Below, piece after piece: positions 37,617-47,182 of a DNA stretch of 64,000 nt. The notes beneath the pieces are model-generated. The model saw only the letters and a list, made by a program, of their open reading frames with translations, did not search any database and was not told the origin of the DNA. This DNA is from Methylotenera sp. Its GTDB lineage: Bacteria > Pseudomonadota > Gammaproteobacteria > Burkholderiales > Methylophilaceae. The stretch is from NCBI GenBank assembly GCA_030693535.1, contig JAUYAL010000032.1, positions 42,941-106,940 of the forward strand. Direction: 5' to 3'. Positions within the stretch are counted from its first letter, which is position 1; each line of letters begins with the position of its first letter. Both the position numbers and the translations under genes were made by a program.

Positions 37617-38267
37617 ATGATAAGAATTTTACAAATTGTATTGCTTGTATTAGTTGAAGCTTTGGCTTTAACTAATAGCTATGCAGGCTCGCAACTTGAA
37701 GAGCCATTATCTAATAGTGTAAAAGCAATGATGCAACGTAGCATTAGCGATAAAGCGTCGCCGAAACTCGTTTTTGCCACACCAGAAGAAGGCAATGCGT
37801 GGCTTAATGAAATGTCACAGCGCCTTAAAAAGCGCATCCCCAACAATAGTTATCGCGAAGACTTGTTACGAACCGTACATTACGAAGCCACTCGGGCAGG
37901 CTTAGATCCACAAATGGTACTGGGTTTGATTCACGTGGAAAGTGGCTTTAAAAAGTATGCAGTATCATCGGTGGGCGCGCGTGGATTTATGCAAATCATG
38001 CCCTTTTGGTCGCGCGTTATTGGTGCAAAAGATCATAATCTATTTCTTTTACGCACTAATTTACGCTATGGATGCACAATTCTAAGGCATTATTTAGATA
38101 TAGAACGTGGCGATTTGTACCGTGCACTAGGTCGCTATAATGGCAGTCTAGGCCGTCCAGAATATCCTAATCTTGTTCTTGGAGCTTGGCGTAAACATTG
38201 GGATTACACGCCAAAAAATAATACCTATGCACAAAAAACTGAAAATTCTGCATCAAAAAACATCTAA
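37617..38267 (+). CDS. Lytic transglycosylase (Slt/MltC-like)
   Basis: 216 residues with a signal peptide (ILQIVLLVLVEALALTNSYA). The catalytic domain (family 1): HVESGFKKYAVSSVGARGFMQIMP has the catalytic Glu in ES and the GxMQ motif, then NLRYGCTILRHYL and ALGRYNGSLGRPEYP. It cleaves peptidoglycan glycan strands. It follows proS by 6 bp, a common betaproteobacterial pairing. It is shorter than Slt70, so it is an isolated catalytic domain. Confidence 0.9.
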   Translation: MIRILQIVLLVLVEALALTNSYAGSQLEEPLSNSVKAMMQRSISDKASPKLVFATPEEGNAWLNEMSQRLKKRIPNNSYREDLLRTVHYEATRAGLDPQMVLGLIHVESGFKKYAVSSVGARGFMQIMPFWSRVIGAKDHNLFLLRTNLRYGCTILRHYLDIERGDLYRALGRYNGSLGRPEYPNLVLGAWRKHWDYTPKNNTYAQKTENSASKNI

Positions 38268-38463
38268 TAAACGAGACGTATCTCTATCATATCTTTCTTG
38301 TGCACTACATTAGTGCTAATAAAAGTTTACATTTTTGTAAAAATCATTCAATATTCCCCTAGCGTTTTTATGACAGGGTAATTTAAGGCATAAAAAATCC
38401 TGCATATACCGCCGTTGTTCGAATTAACTTGTAACTCAATTTATAATAATTAGGAGAATAAGT

Positions 38464-38976
38464 ATGTCGAAATTAACTGCATTAGCACTAAGTATTGCTG
38501 TTTTAGGGGGTGTGTGGGCATTTTTAGCGTTAAATCCACTCGCTAGCGTTGCTTTGGTATGGGTTGGCTTTATTGCTTGGGGTTGTTATTTCCACACTGG
38601 TGGTGATAACGCTGCATTGCAAAAAACAATCGCAGGCATGAGTTATGGCGCTGTATTGGCTGGTGTTGCTTTGACATTAGTGGTCGCTGATGTAACAGGT
38701 GACTTGGGTTCTTTAGAGGTACTTGAAGCACCTATCATTATTGCATTGACAGTATTTCCATTAGTCATTGTAGCGGGCTGTAATTTGCTTTCTGTTGTAC
38801 CAGCTAACGTTTATGGTTATGCCGCAACAGCAGGACTAGCTTTAACAGCAGGTACAGCAGGCAATACAACAGCGATGAATATGACAAATCCTGTGTTACT
38901 AGTAATCGTTTCGGTAGTGCTAGGCGCGTTATTCGGCATGGCTTCTGGCAAACTTTCGGGGATGCTAGGTAAATAG
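38464..38976 (+). CDS. DUF1097 membrane protein
   Basis: 170 residues with about five hydrophobic spans (LTALALSIAVLGGVWAFLAL, SVALVWVGFIAWGCYFHTGG, GAVLAGVALTLVVADV, IIIALTVFPLVIVAGCNL, VLLVIVSVVLGALFGMASG). The HTGG after the second span and the Gly/Ala-rich ending match DUF1097 (YcdZ-like), inner-membrane proteins of unknown function. The start has AGGAG upstream. It is a single gene. Confidence 0.82.
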   Translation: MSKLTALALSIAVLGGVWAFLALNPLASVALVWVGFIAWGCYFHTGGDNAALQKTIAGMSYGAVLAGVALTLVVADVTGDLGSLEVLEAPIIIALTVFPLVIVAGCNLLSVVPANVYGYAATAGLALTAGTAGNTTAMNMTNPVLLVIVSVVLGALFGMASGKLSGMLGK

Positions 38977-38990
38977 TTTTTTTCTTAGTT

Positions 38991-39050
38991 ATTTAGTACG
39001 CAATGAAAAACCGCTAAGTAGGCAAGCTCATCTGAAAACGTGTTGATTTT
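38991..39050 (+). repeat. Left arm of ~60-bp inverted repeats around a Fic remnant
   Basis: ATTTAGTACGCAAT, then AAAAACCGC, and CTCATCTGAAAACGTGTTGATT. The reverse complement is found at about 39848-39910 in the same block order. The central block (GCTAAGTAGGC) is in direct rather than inverted orientation relative to the right arm. Confidence 0.7.
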
Positions 39051-39123
39051 GCGTTGAATGAGGGCTTGCTATCCGCGTCCTATAAGGCTCTGAGGACGGT
39101 AGCATAATTCTGCAAACCTTGGT

Positions 39124-39857
39124 CTATGATTGATTCTGAATATTTACCAGAGCTTCTTCAGTAATAGTAGTGCTCTTTTTAGCTAAAGAAAGTAACTGAG
39201 AAAACCTTGTTGCACGCTCATGAGATGGTCGTTCCTTTTCTATTTCGAATGACCTATGAGTTTCCTTTAAATACAGGTATACGGCAGCCCTTTCCAGAAA
39301 TTTCGGGTCATTTTCTGAAATTGTTGCTACGAGCAGATCACCAATATTTTCCTTAGCCAATCGCTTCAGTTCATCCATCCTTCTTACGATTGGACAGAAT
39401 GATCTATTCCCAGGAAGATTGTTCTTGATGAAGAATTTTTTTCATTAACTCCTTGAGGCGTGAAGTATTCATCAGGATCAATTGCGTTTACATAAGTCAG
39501 CTTCTGCGGCGTTGTGTAATTAATTTCACCACCAGTAATGAATTCATAAAAGAACCCGCTCTTCTGGCGTACACTAAGGATGGGGTAGACTTAAGCCACT
39601 CAGAAATGGCCTCAGACGACTCTTGTCCATATCTTAAGAATAATATGGATAGAATATCAAGACGAACTTGTTCGTGTTTTAATAAGAATTCAAGATTTGA
39701 ACGTAGATTATCTGCAACTCAATACTTTTCATCGAAAAAATTTATTGAATGCCCAGCGTAAGGATCGGTCGCAACACCCCTGGATGATGCAGCCGTATCA
39801 ATGAATGAGTATCCATCTCCAGACATCGCAGAAATTTTATCCCCATCAAAATAATCA
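39124..39857 (-). pseudogene. Decayed Fic-family protein gene (N-terminal part)
   Basis: Reading the minus strand, one protein appears in pieces from different frames: DYFDGDKISAMSGDGYSFID ending at a stop after FFDEKY; VADNLRSNLEFLLKHEQ with STPSLVYARRAGSF; GEINYTTPQKLTYVNAIDPD; FIKNNLPGNRSFCPIVRR; then the open 84-residue frame MDELKRLAKENIGDLLVATI with FEIEKERPSHERATRFSQLL. This order and wording match the N-terminal half of large Fic-family (AMP-transferase type) proteins. The catalytic HxFx(D/E)GNGR motif would lie further on and is absent. Three or more frameshifts show that it is dead. Confidence 0.65.
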
Positions 39858-39910
39858 ACACGTTTTCAGAGGGGTTTGCCAAGTAGGCGGTTTTTTATTG
39901 CGTACTAAAT
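39848..39910 (-). repeat. Right arm of ~60-bp inverted repeats around a Fic remnant
   Basis: Reverse complement of the left arm at 38991-39050, with about 80% of the positions alike: AGTACGCAATAAAAAACCGC and TCTGAAAACGTGTTGATT are nearly identical. Its inner border coincides with the first coding piece of the Fic remnant. Confidence 0.7.
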
Positions 39911-39923
39911 TAACGGAAATAAG

Positions 39924-40799
39924 TTAATTAGTTTTTAGTGCCTTAAAGCCATAATAAGTGCCAAACTCACCTTCAGACTCGTGATAGACAAACATCATGT
40001 TATTGGCGTAGCCAGCGCCATTAAGATGATTGTGGGAGCGTAACTTTAACTCTTTAGGTAATTCGCTTTTGCCAACATACTTACCACTTAAATCAAATAT
40101 TAATAGCGCTTTGTGGTCAATGTCTAGCAATGCAAGTTCTTCACCTTTTACCCCCGTGTAAGCTACAAAGTAATCACTCACACCATCAATAGCAGCACCT
40201 GCTTTGGTTAAATCTAAAGTTATTTCACTGACTGGTTCACGAGACTTTACATCAACCACTAATACTTTGTTGCTACGTCCTTGTTTCGCGTAATAAAGTT
40301 TTGTTTCAGGGTTGTAGCTTGGCATAGTGTTCGCGTCACCAAAAGCGGGGTTGAAGCCAAACACATCAGCAGAGGTGTCTTTTAGATCGCCAGTTTCAGT
40401 CAGGTCAATAGAAAATATACCTGTACTAGGTGAAAAACCACCGAAGCTAGAAATGTTGTAAGTAATCGTTTCTAGTTTCTTGGTGTTAGTATTGTAATAA
40501 ATTGAGCGATTGTCATAGCCTGGGCGAGAAGAGTTTACATATTTACCTTCATCGTTATAAGCGTGAATAAGTGATTTAGAAATAGCTGCCTCAAACTCGC
40601 TACCTAATGGTGCCAGTCCTCCATCAGCAACGTAATAACGCTTAAACTCGGCAATATGCGCTACCGTCATTGGGCGAGTACTGGGTTTTTTTACTAAGGA
40701 GATTTTAAGTCCCACCTCAGCAATCGCTAAAATTTCAGCGTATGCTGGTTGTAATGTTGTAGCAATTACTATGGAGAATAATAGTGTTGAAATCCGCAT
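39924..40799 (-). CDS. Secreted hypothetical protein, possibly beta-propeller
   Basis: 291 residues from ATG 40799 (GAAAGAG upstream); an ATG at 40865 extends it by 22 residues but would place a polar stretch before the signal peptide (RISTLLFSIVIATTLQPAYA). No family is recognised. Repeated short strand patterns with Asp-Gly turns (LYYAKQGRSNKVLVVDVKSR, ELALLDIDHKALLIFDLSGK, MMFVYHESEGEFGTYYGF) suggest a periplasmic beta-propeller. It is 36 bp downstream of queA on the same strand. Confidence 0.6.
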   Translation of the reverse strand: MRISTLLFSIVIATTLQPAYAEILAIAEVGLKISLVKKPSTRPMTVAHIAEFKRYYVADGGLAPLGSEFEAAISKSLIHAYNDEGKYVNSSRPGYDNRSIYYNTNTKKLETITYNISSFGGFSPSTGIFSIDLTETGDLKDTSADVFGFNPAFGDANTMPSYNPETKLYYAKQGRSNKVLVVDVKSREPVSEITLDLTKAGAAIDGVSDYFVAYTGVKGEELALLDIDHKALLIFDLSGKYVGKSELPKELKLRSHNHLNGAGYANNMMFVYHESEGEFGTYYGFKALKTN

Positions 40800-40901
40800 G
40801 TTTACTCTTTCATCCTTGGTATTCATTAATAGTGCATAAGTCAAATCATCATCATGCTTAGTCATTAAATGGCTTATATTCGTTCAAATAAGACCAGTTA
40901 T

Positions 40902-41954
40902 TTAATTGACTGCTTGTTTTTCAATTAACATGGCATCGCCATAGCTAAAAAATCGATACTGTTGCTCGATTGCATGCGTATAGGCTGATTTAATGTTTGT
41001 CATGCCAGCAAATGCTGACACTAACATGAGTAGCGTACTTTTTGGCAAATGGAAATTAGTAAATAGGCGATCTACCACTTTAAAGTGATAGCCAGGCGAG
41101 ATAAATATATCGGTCTCATTACTACCAGCTTGTAAAGTGCCCTCAGGGTTTGATTTACAGACTCGTGCAGCACTTTCTAGGGCACGTAGCACTGTAGTGC
41201 CAACAGCAACAACCTTGGACCCACGATTTTTAGTTTCGACAATCATATCTATCGTTGTTTGTGAAATGCTATAAAGCTCGCTATGCATCTTGTGTTCATT
41301 GATATAATCTACACGAACAGGCTGAAACGTGCCAGCACCCACATGCAAGGTAACGTAGGCAATTTCAACGCCTTTTTGTTTTAACACTTCCAACATGATA
41401 TCGTCAAAGTGAAGGCCTGCCGTAGGGGCGGCAACAGCACCTAAATGTTTGCTATATACCGTTTGGTAACGATCTTCATCCTCACTGGTGGCTTCGTGCG
41501 TAATATAGGGAGGTAATGGCAATGCGCCATGTTGCTCAAGTAAATCTAGTACGGAAGTTTCACTTAAAAACCGCAACTCAAACAAGTCATTATGGCGCGC
41601 TGTTACCTCGACATCAAAAACATCTGATAACCTCATCAAACTGCCCACTTTGGGTGAGCGTGAAGCGCGAACATGCGCATAAGCCTTATGTTCGTCTATT
41701 ACCCGCTCTATAAGTATCTCAACGTTACCACCAGTATGTTTATGACCAAACAATCGAGCCTTAATTACACGTGTATCGTTAAATATCAGTAAGTCCCCAG
41801 CTTGCAATAGATTAGGTAGATCTATAAACTTTTTATCGTTTAAGCTTCCATCAATGCCGTTTAGGTGCAACATGCGGCTAGCGGTTCTATCTATAGTTGG
41901 ATGTTGTGCAATGAGTTGTGAAGGTAAATAAAAATCGAAATCTTGTGTACGCAT
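40902..41954 (-). CDS. queA: S-adenosylmethionine:tRNA ribosyltransferase-isomerase
   Basis: 350 residues, the family length. It transfers the ribose of SAM to 7-aminomethyl-7-deazaguanine in tRNA, the penultimate step of queuosine synthesis. Signatures: [13 protein letters not shown] at the N-terminus, [39 protein letters not shown] (in part), [18 protein letters not shown] and [16 protein letters not shown]. The tRNA-Leu gene lies upstream, divergent. tgt is not in the window. Confidence 0.96.
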   Translation of the reverse strand: MRTQDFDFYLPSQLIAQHPTIDRTASRMLHLNGIDGSLNDKKFIDLPNLLQAGDLLIFNDTRVIKARLFGHKHTGGNVEILIERVIDEHKAYAHVRASRSPKVGSLMRLSDVFDVEVTARHNDLFELRFLSETSVLDLLEQHGALPLPPYITHEATSEDEDRYQTVYSKHLGAVAAPTAGLHFDDIMLEVLKQKGVEIAYVTLHVGAGTFQPVRVDYINEHKMHSELYSISQTTIDMIVETKNRGSKVVAVGTTVLRALESAARVCKSNPEGTLQAGSNETDIFISPGYHFKVVDRLFTNFHLPKSTLLMLVSAFAGMTNIKSAYTHAIEQQYRFFSYGDAMLIEKQAVN

Positions 41955-42017
41955 AATTCTCAGAGCTTGCTATAATAGCGAAATTGCAAATTATACAGTA
42001 ATGTATTTTTTAAATAT

Positions 42018-42104
42018 GCCGGGATGGCGGAATTGGTAGACGCACGGGACTCAAAATCCCGCGCTTGAAAGGGCGTGGGGGTTCGATTCCCCCTCCCGGC
42101 ACCA
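42018..42104 (+). tRNA. tRNA-Leu (anticodon CAA)
   Basis: 87 nt including the encoded CCA. The acceptor stem GCCGGGA/TCCCGGC, D-arm, anticodon stem CGGGA/TCCCG with loop CTCAAAA (anticodon CAA), a long variable arm (CGCTTGAAAGGGCG) and T-arm GGGGG TTCGATT CCCCC are all complete. It reads UUG codons. Confidence 0.97.
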
Positions 42105-42112
42105 ATAAAATC

Positions 42113-42141
42113 AATGACTTACGTAAAGTGAGTCATTTTTT
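42113..42141 (+). terminator. Terminator after tRNA-Leu
   Basis: ATGACTTAC and GTGAGTCAT, with a short loop, are followed by eight Ts within ten bases of the tRNA end. Confidence 0.7.
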
Positions 42142-42207
42142 TTGTCCACAATATGTATTTACAGAGTATTTTGGCTTACAAATATATTATTTGGCAAATA
42201 GCGTTAG

Positions 42208-43803
42208 TCACTTTTCAAAGTGATTATGAGCGCCTTTGATGCTGTGAAAGTCGTGGCAAGACATACAACTGCTTGCAATACGCTTGTGTTTTGGGCTGTT
42301 GCCAGAATGGCAGCGCAAACATGATTGTCGATCAGGCATTGCCACATCTGCGCTCGTTTCTGAATTTTCGACTTGGTGGCATGTTTTGCATTCTTGCGTA
42401 CGATGCGATGCGTGATTGAAGCGCGCTTTGCTAAACCAGTCTTGGTTGATGCTGACTGGCATGACGTTCCACGACAAACTGTCTTCTTTTTTAGTTTCGA
42501 CTATTTCGTGACAATAAGCACATCCATCAGATTTTAATGCTTCCATATCACGTACAAGCCGCTTCGGAGATTGTGCCTTCAAAGCATTTATCACATTTTG
42601 CTCCGAACCATGGGGTACGGTTAAGCGCGCATCAGCAGCGCCAACTTCGAGCTGTTTAGTGTGGCAAAGAAGGCAATCACGTTTGTACGAAACGGGTTTG
42701 AAGCGCATTTCTTTGCCTTCTGACTGGTGGCAGTTGGCGCATGATATCTCACGGACATCCCATATTCCATTAGGACCTTGCACTTGGCCTATATGTTGAG
42801 TGTGTGGAAATTTGATGCCAGATTTTTCAATTAGACGTGACTTTTCTGATTGTGGAATTCTTTCAATATCTTTTTTGGCGCCTTTTTCAGTATTACTATT
42901 TCTGAATGTCAGTGTAAAGTCAGGGTGTTTGCGGTCAAAATCTTTAATATCTGGCAGTGTGGTTTCTGGATCGACAGATTTAATGTCACTATGACATTTA
43001 ACGCATGTTGCGTTATCTTGTCTTGTTAGTGGATAGGGTGCTTTATGTTCTCTGTGGCATTCGGCGCAACGGTTACTAATGGAAAGTCGGTGGGTAGACT
43101 TGAAAACACTTTTTTCTAGGGCAGGATCAGTAATATGCGGTGTAGTCTCTCGGTGACAGTTTATACAGGCTTGGTCAGTAACCTTGCGGGTCAAAACTTG
43201 ATGGCAGTTAAAACATTGCGAGCCAAAATGTAGATGCGAGTTGGAAACGTGGCCTGGACTCCATACGCGGTCGAAGCCTAGAGGTAGTTGTGCCATGGCC
43301 TTTTGCAGTTGTGGAATCAAGTTTTGTGCCAATGGTAATGCCAAGAAAACTAGCGCAATAAATGCTGCCATCCAAAGTGATAGTCGTCGTTTAAAGCTAG
43401 AAGCGCCGCGTAACGGTTCGTGTGTGCGCGATTTTAAATCCTGAAAGTCATCAGGTAGACGTTGTGCCAATAATAAAGAGATAGCGAGGTTGACGTCTGG
43501 AGGTGCGGGTTCCACCTTCAGTTGGTATGGGCCTATGCTTACTATTTTTCCATAGGTAAGCTCAATATTTTGTAAGGGTGAACCTTCTACCGTGACCTCT
43601 CCATTTACAGCTATTAAATGTATGTGACCATCATCCATTTTTCTGATAATTGCATGATGCATGGCGAGTCTTGGGTCAGGTAGATGTATAGTACATTCTG
43701 CTCCACGCCCAATACTGATTTCTTCGGCCGTTAACGTGCGATAACTGCGTGACAGTACGCCACGTGAGTTGTGAGAAATTTTGATTAAAAGGCAATTAAT
43801 CAT
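42208..43803 (-). CDS. FHA domain-membrane anchor-decahaem cytochrome c fusion
   Basis: 531 residues. Residues 1-95 form an FHA domain (ISIGRGAECTIHLPDPRLAM with HHAIIRK), a phosphothreonine-binding fold, here before the membrane and so cytoplasmic. One membrane span follows (about 141-163: LSLWMAAFIALVFLALPLAQ). The rest is periplasmic and holds ten CxxCH haem sites: CFNCH, CINCH, CAECH, CVKCH, CANCH, CLLCH, CAYCH, CKTCH, CLRCH, CMSCH. This would be a membrane-anchored electron store or carrier facing the periplasm. Third gene of the unit, 17 bp after the b-type protein. The fusion is unusual; no partner terminal reductase is nearby. Confidence 0.9.
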   Translation of the reverse strand: MINCLLIKISHNSRGVLSRSYRTLTAEEISIGRGAECTIHLPDPRLAMHHAIIRKMDDGHIHLIAVNGEVTVEGSPLQNIELTYGKIVSIGPYQLKVEPAPPDVNLAISLLLAQRLPDDFQDLKSRTHEPLRGASSFKRRLSLWMAAFIALVFLALPLAQNLIPQLQKAMAQLPLGFDRVWSPGHVSNSHLHFGSQCFNCHQVLTRKVTDQACINCHRETTPHITDPALEKSVFKSTHRLSISNRCAECHREHKAPYPLTRQDNATCVKCHSDIKSVDPETTLPDIKDFDRKHPDFTLTFRNSNTEKGAKKDIERIPQSEKSRLIEKSGIKFPHTQHIGQVQGPNGIWDVREISCANCHQSEGKEMRFKPVSYKRDCLLCHTKQLEVGAADARLTVPHGSEQNVINALKAQSPKRLVRDMEALKSDGCAYCHEIVETKKEDSLSWNVMPVSINQDWFSKARFNHASHRTQECKTCHQVENSETSADVAMPDRQSCLRCHSGNSPKHKRIASSCMSCHDFHSIKGAHNHFEK

Positions 43804-43820
43804 ACGGATGCTTTAATAAA

Positions 43821-44651
43821 TTACCAATAAGAAAGTACGGCAATAACGTGTGACAGCATTGCTACCAGCAGTGCGACAGTGAAAGGCACGTGAAAATATA
43901 ACCAGAAACCCATCCTAGCTCTATACATTAAATCTTGTCGTGCACGTTTTACTAAAGATTGACGCCTAACCATAATCGAATATAGGTCGCGGTACAGTTT
44001 TCGTTGTTCTAGAGATAGATCATTGCCTAACACTGTAAGCTGTTGCACTGCCATGGCTGATGGACAATCTGGCTGAAATCCTCTAAGTTGTTCAAGCAAA
44101 CCAACGCCAATAGAGGTTTCTCGGCAGGCCCGAGCGACGATGTTGTTAATGTCATCAGGCATCATTAACGCAATTTGACGCGCTAACTTATCAGTTTCTG
44201 CTATGCGCGATAAAAGTCCATCTAAGCTATCTTCACCCATATTTTCAGTCATTAGGCGTGGATAAATCATGTAGGCATAGTTGCCAAAAAATCCACTAAT
44301 CACAATTACCAGCAAAAGACCATATGTGAGCGTGTGAATATTGATGCCGAAATGAAAACCGCTATGCAATGTCGCAATTACGGTCAATGCAGTACCTAAA
44401 TAGATATGCGCAGACAGCCAACCCTGTGTGTTGCCTCGACTGCGGTAACGACGCTTGCGTATACCGTACCATGCCATCCAAAATACCATTACCGCCGACA
44501 GTGTGCCAAGAGTATAACCTAGCCAGCTTCCACCATAGTGGCCGACTGCTGGTTCAAATAGCAGGTAGGCAAAAAATGCGATTAAAATAATAACGACTGC
44601 CCATTTAAAGTAGCGATACTTTTTATAGTCGAAAATATTGCTATGCTGCAT
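43821..44651 (-). CDS. b-type-cytochrome-like membrane protein
   Basis: 276 residues with about five hydrophobic spans: YFKWAVVIILIAFFAYLLFE, WLGYTLGTLSAVMVFWMAWY, LSAHIYLGTALTVIATLHSG, LTYGLLLVIVISGFFGNYAY and LYFHVPFTVALLVAMLSHVI. His residues in spans (SAHIYLG, LHSGFHFG, FHVPF, SHVIAV) pair up as in diheme cytochrome b proteins. A soluble loop (about 135-235) lies between spans four and five. It sits between the FAD/Fe-S and decahaem genes and is the probable membrane electron conduit. I cannot name the family. Confidence 0.75.
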   Translation of the reverse strand: MQHSNIFDYKKYRYFKWAVVIILIAFFAYLLFEPAVGHYGGSWLGYTLGTLSAVMVFWMAWYGIRKRRYRSRGNTQGWLSAHIYLGTALTVIATLHSGFHFGINIHTLTYGLLLVIVISGFFGNYAYMIYPRLMTENMGEDSLDGLLSRIAETDKLARQIALMMPDDINNIVARACRETSIGVGLLEQLRGFQPDCPSAMAVQQLTVLGNDLSLEQRKLYRDLYSIMVRRQSLVKRARQDLMYRARMGFWLYFHVPFTVALLVAMLSHVIAVLSYW

Positions 44652-44680
44652 CGGGTTGCTCTCTCTAATTTACGTCTGAA

Positions 44681-47182
44681 CTAATGTCCGCCAGAACCCA
44701 ATAATGTAGCTTCGCCTGATGCGCCACTGGCATAACTTAGCAGCTCCTCTGGGTTTACGCGTAATGCTGCGCCTACCGGGCAAGCGCGGACACATACTGG
44801 GCCATCGGCAATGTCCTTGCACATGTCACATTTAACAGCTACTTTAGGGCCATTCGTATCGGGTAAAGATTTAGGCTCAATGCCAAGTAGCATTTGCCAA
44901 ATGCTCCGCTCAGGCTGGTCATGTATGACCGCCATCTGAATAACATCATAGGGACAATTTTGTTGGCAATTGCCACAACCGATACAGCTGTCATCAATAT
45001 AAACTTCACCATGTGGCGCGCGGTGAATAGCGTCGGGTGGGCAATCTTTCATGCAGTGAGGATGTTCGCAGTGGCGGCAAGAAGTGGGTACACGAATATT
45101 TGCAAAAATCGGTCCAGCATCTCGGTCTAAGCGGGTAGCGCCGCCATGTGTATCAGCGCAAGCCTGCTCACAGTGATTGCAACGCACACATAGCGATTCG
45201 TCTATCAATAGCACGTCGGTCGCTTCGCCCACGCCTTGTTGTATTAAAAAAGAGATTAGATTGGACGGTGTCGATTGACTGCCAGCGGAGCCATTATTAT
45301 CTAATGATGCCTCTAATTGCTTGCTTTTTTCTTGATCCTGCAAGTGTTGAAGATAGCGTGCGTCGAGTTCAGCTCGAATCTCGGGATTGTGCGCAATAAT
45401 GTCTTTCATGCGCCCAGCCTCAATTAATACAGCTTCGGTTGCTATTGCAGCGCGAACTGTACCGTAGCGTGGTTCTCCAGAGACTAGCGACATTTCGCCT
45501 ACATAGTTACCGGCTGCTACGTAGAACAGCACCACTTCCCTTCCTCCAATCATGCGTGAAACGGTAACTGAGCCACTTTGAATTAAATATAAACCATCAG
45601 CTTCATCGCCTTCATGAAATAACTCATCGCCAGCAGCGTAGCTTTTAAGTGTGGCACTATTTGCCAAATCATTCAGGTCTTTTTCACTGAGTGAAAGACC
45701 AATGCAGACATGAACTACTGTTTTGATGGCAACCTCATTGAGTATGCGACGCATGGATTGCACAGAATCAATGAGTTTTTGCATTACGCGTCTTGGCGTT
45801 TCTATCAGTACGCATGGTGTACTAGCACGAACCGTACCGGCTCGACGGCGGCCAGAAACAAGTGCCATCTCACCAAAAAATTCTCCTGCATGAAGCCTGC
45901 CTTCTGGCACATTATCATCATCAATGATAATGTCTAGTTCACCTTCAACTATAAAGTAGAAAGTTGTGCTGTAATCATTTCTTTTGAATATTACACTTCC
46001 AGCATCAGGTAATAAGATATTACTTTCCAGCACAAGCTCACGTAGTTGTAATGTATTTAACATCGCGAGTAAGGGCACACTTCTACGAATTTTATCTAAC
46101 ACATCATCAATACCGCGGTCTGCACAGAAATTTGCAAATTTATCGCGAAGTAGAGCGTTGTCAGCGGGTTCAACAGGGTTGCCTAGTATGTACTCAATAA
46201 CTTCATAGCCCTGGTTAATTCCCTGTTTAATGAGGGGGTACCCAGCTAAAGATCCTATAATATAAAGGCCAGGCACACACGATTCGTAACGTGAAGAAAG
46301 CTGAGGAAGCGCCTCTAGGTCATTGGTTGGAAAAGCAATGCCAAAACTTTCTAATAAGGGTCTTGATGGTAAGGCCCCAAGTCGAGCAATAACGCGGTGG
46401 CATGGAATGCGTTCAACACCATTCGGCGTATTGGCAAGCACCGTGATTGGAAACTCACCTCGGGTATTCTGCTCAATTGATTGGGGTCTAGTTTCGAGTA
46501 GCCAGTCTAGTGCACCCTTCATTCTGGCGTCGGTTAATTGATTTAGATTGCCTTCCTTACAGTTACTGAAGTCTTCCGCACGGTTCAGAATGATTACTTG
46601 ATTGCGACCAGTGAGAGCTAGCGCATTTTCTACACCACTATCTCCACCACCAATGACAACAATAGTTTCATCTTGATAAGCTTGTGGGTCATCTAGTTGG
46701 TACTGAATTTGTGGTAAGTCGCCACCTGGAATCTCAAGTTTGCGTAAATTACCCTGCACGCCAATTGCCAGAACAACATGGTCCGCGGTTAAGATGCTGC
46801 CATCTGCCAACACAATTTCAAGTGATTTTGTGTTGTGACGCAAACCAATAACTTTAGAGCTATAGCGAATGTTGAGTTGGAAATCGGCTATGGTTTTTTC
46901 CCAAGTTTCCAATACGGTTTCACGCAATGCAGCCGTAAAAGGAAGTGGGCTACGTATAGGTAAGCCGCGCGGCTCTGACATAACGAGTTTTCCACGCTGA
47001 TAATTTCTTATCGTGCTAGCTGGTTTTTCTTCGGATTCTAATAGTAAATAGGATGCATTTTGCTCAGCAGCACGTGCCGCGGCAGATAAACCGCTAGGCC
47101 CCGCTCCAATAATAATAATATTGAAATGTGTCGGCATGACCACATCAATCTTACTTCTTGTTTTTGGTGAAATATTTGCCAC
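44681..47182 (-). CDS. FAD oxidoreductase-double cNMP-binding-tetra-[4Fe-4S] fusion
   Basis: 833 residues. Residues about 18-345 are an NAD(P)H/FAD reductase of the thioredoxin-reductase fold: IIIGAGPSGLSAAARA (FAD) and VVIGGGDSGVENAL (NAD(P)H), but without a CxxC redox pair. Two cyclic-nucleotide-binding-like domains follow (about 375-490 with GEFFGEMALVSGRRRAGTVR; about 500-620 with NYVGEMSLVSGEPRYGTVR). The C-terminus is a four-cluster ferredoxin (about 660-800): CVRCNHCEQAC, CRHCEHPHCMKDC, CIGCGNCQQNC and CDMC...CVRAC. It would take electrons from NAD(P)H, gated by a ligand of the cNMP domains. First gene of the three-gene unit. Confidence 0.9.
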   Translation of the reverse strand: MANISPKTRSKIDVVMPTHFNIIIIGAGPSGLSAAARAAEQNASYLLLESEEKPASTIRNYQRGKLVMSEPRGLPIRSPLPFTAALRETVLETWEKTIADFQLNIRYSSKVIGLRHNTKSLEIVLADGSILTADHVVLAIGVQGNLRKLEIPGGDLPQIQYQLDDPQAYQDETIVVIGGGDSGVENALALTGRNQVIILNRAEDFSNCKEGNLNQLTDARMKGALDWLLETRPQSIEQNTRGEFPITVLANTPNGVERIPCHRVIARLGALPSRPLLESFGIAFPTNDLEALPQLSSRYESCVPGLYIIGSLAGYPLIKQGINQGYEVIEYILGNPVEPADNALLRDKFANFCADRGIDDVLDKIRRSVPLLAMLNTLQLRELVLESNILLPDAGSVIFKRNDYSTTFYFIVEGELDIIIDDDNVPEGRLHAGEFFGEMALVSGRRRAGTVRASTPCVLIETPRRVMQKLIDSVQSMRRILNEVAIKTVVHVCIGLSLSEKDLNDLANSATLKSYAAGDELFHEGDEADGLYLIQSGSVTVSRMIGGREVVLFYVAAGNYVGEMSLVSGEPRYGTVRAAIATEAVLIEAGRMKDIIAHNPEIRAELDARYLQHLQDQEKSKQLEASLDNNGSAGSQSTPSNLISFLIQQGVGEATDVLLIDESLCVRCNHCEQACADTHGGATRLDRDAGPIFANIRVPTSCRHCEHPHCMKDCPPDAIHRAPHGEVYIDDSCIGCGNCQQNCPYDVIQMAVIHDQPERSIWQMLLGIEPKSLPDTNGPKVAVKCDMCKDIADGPVCVRACPVGAALRVNPEELLSYASGASGEATLLGSGGH

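Noticed and set aside
39453..39761. Plus-strand open frame of 102 codons between the inverted repeats
   Set aside because: The minus strand of the same bases encodes pieces of a Fic-family protein in several frames; the plus frame has no recognisable sequence.
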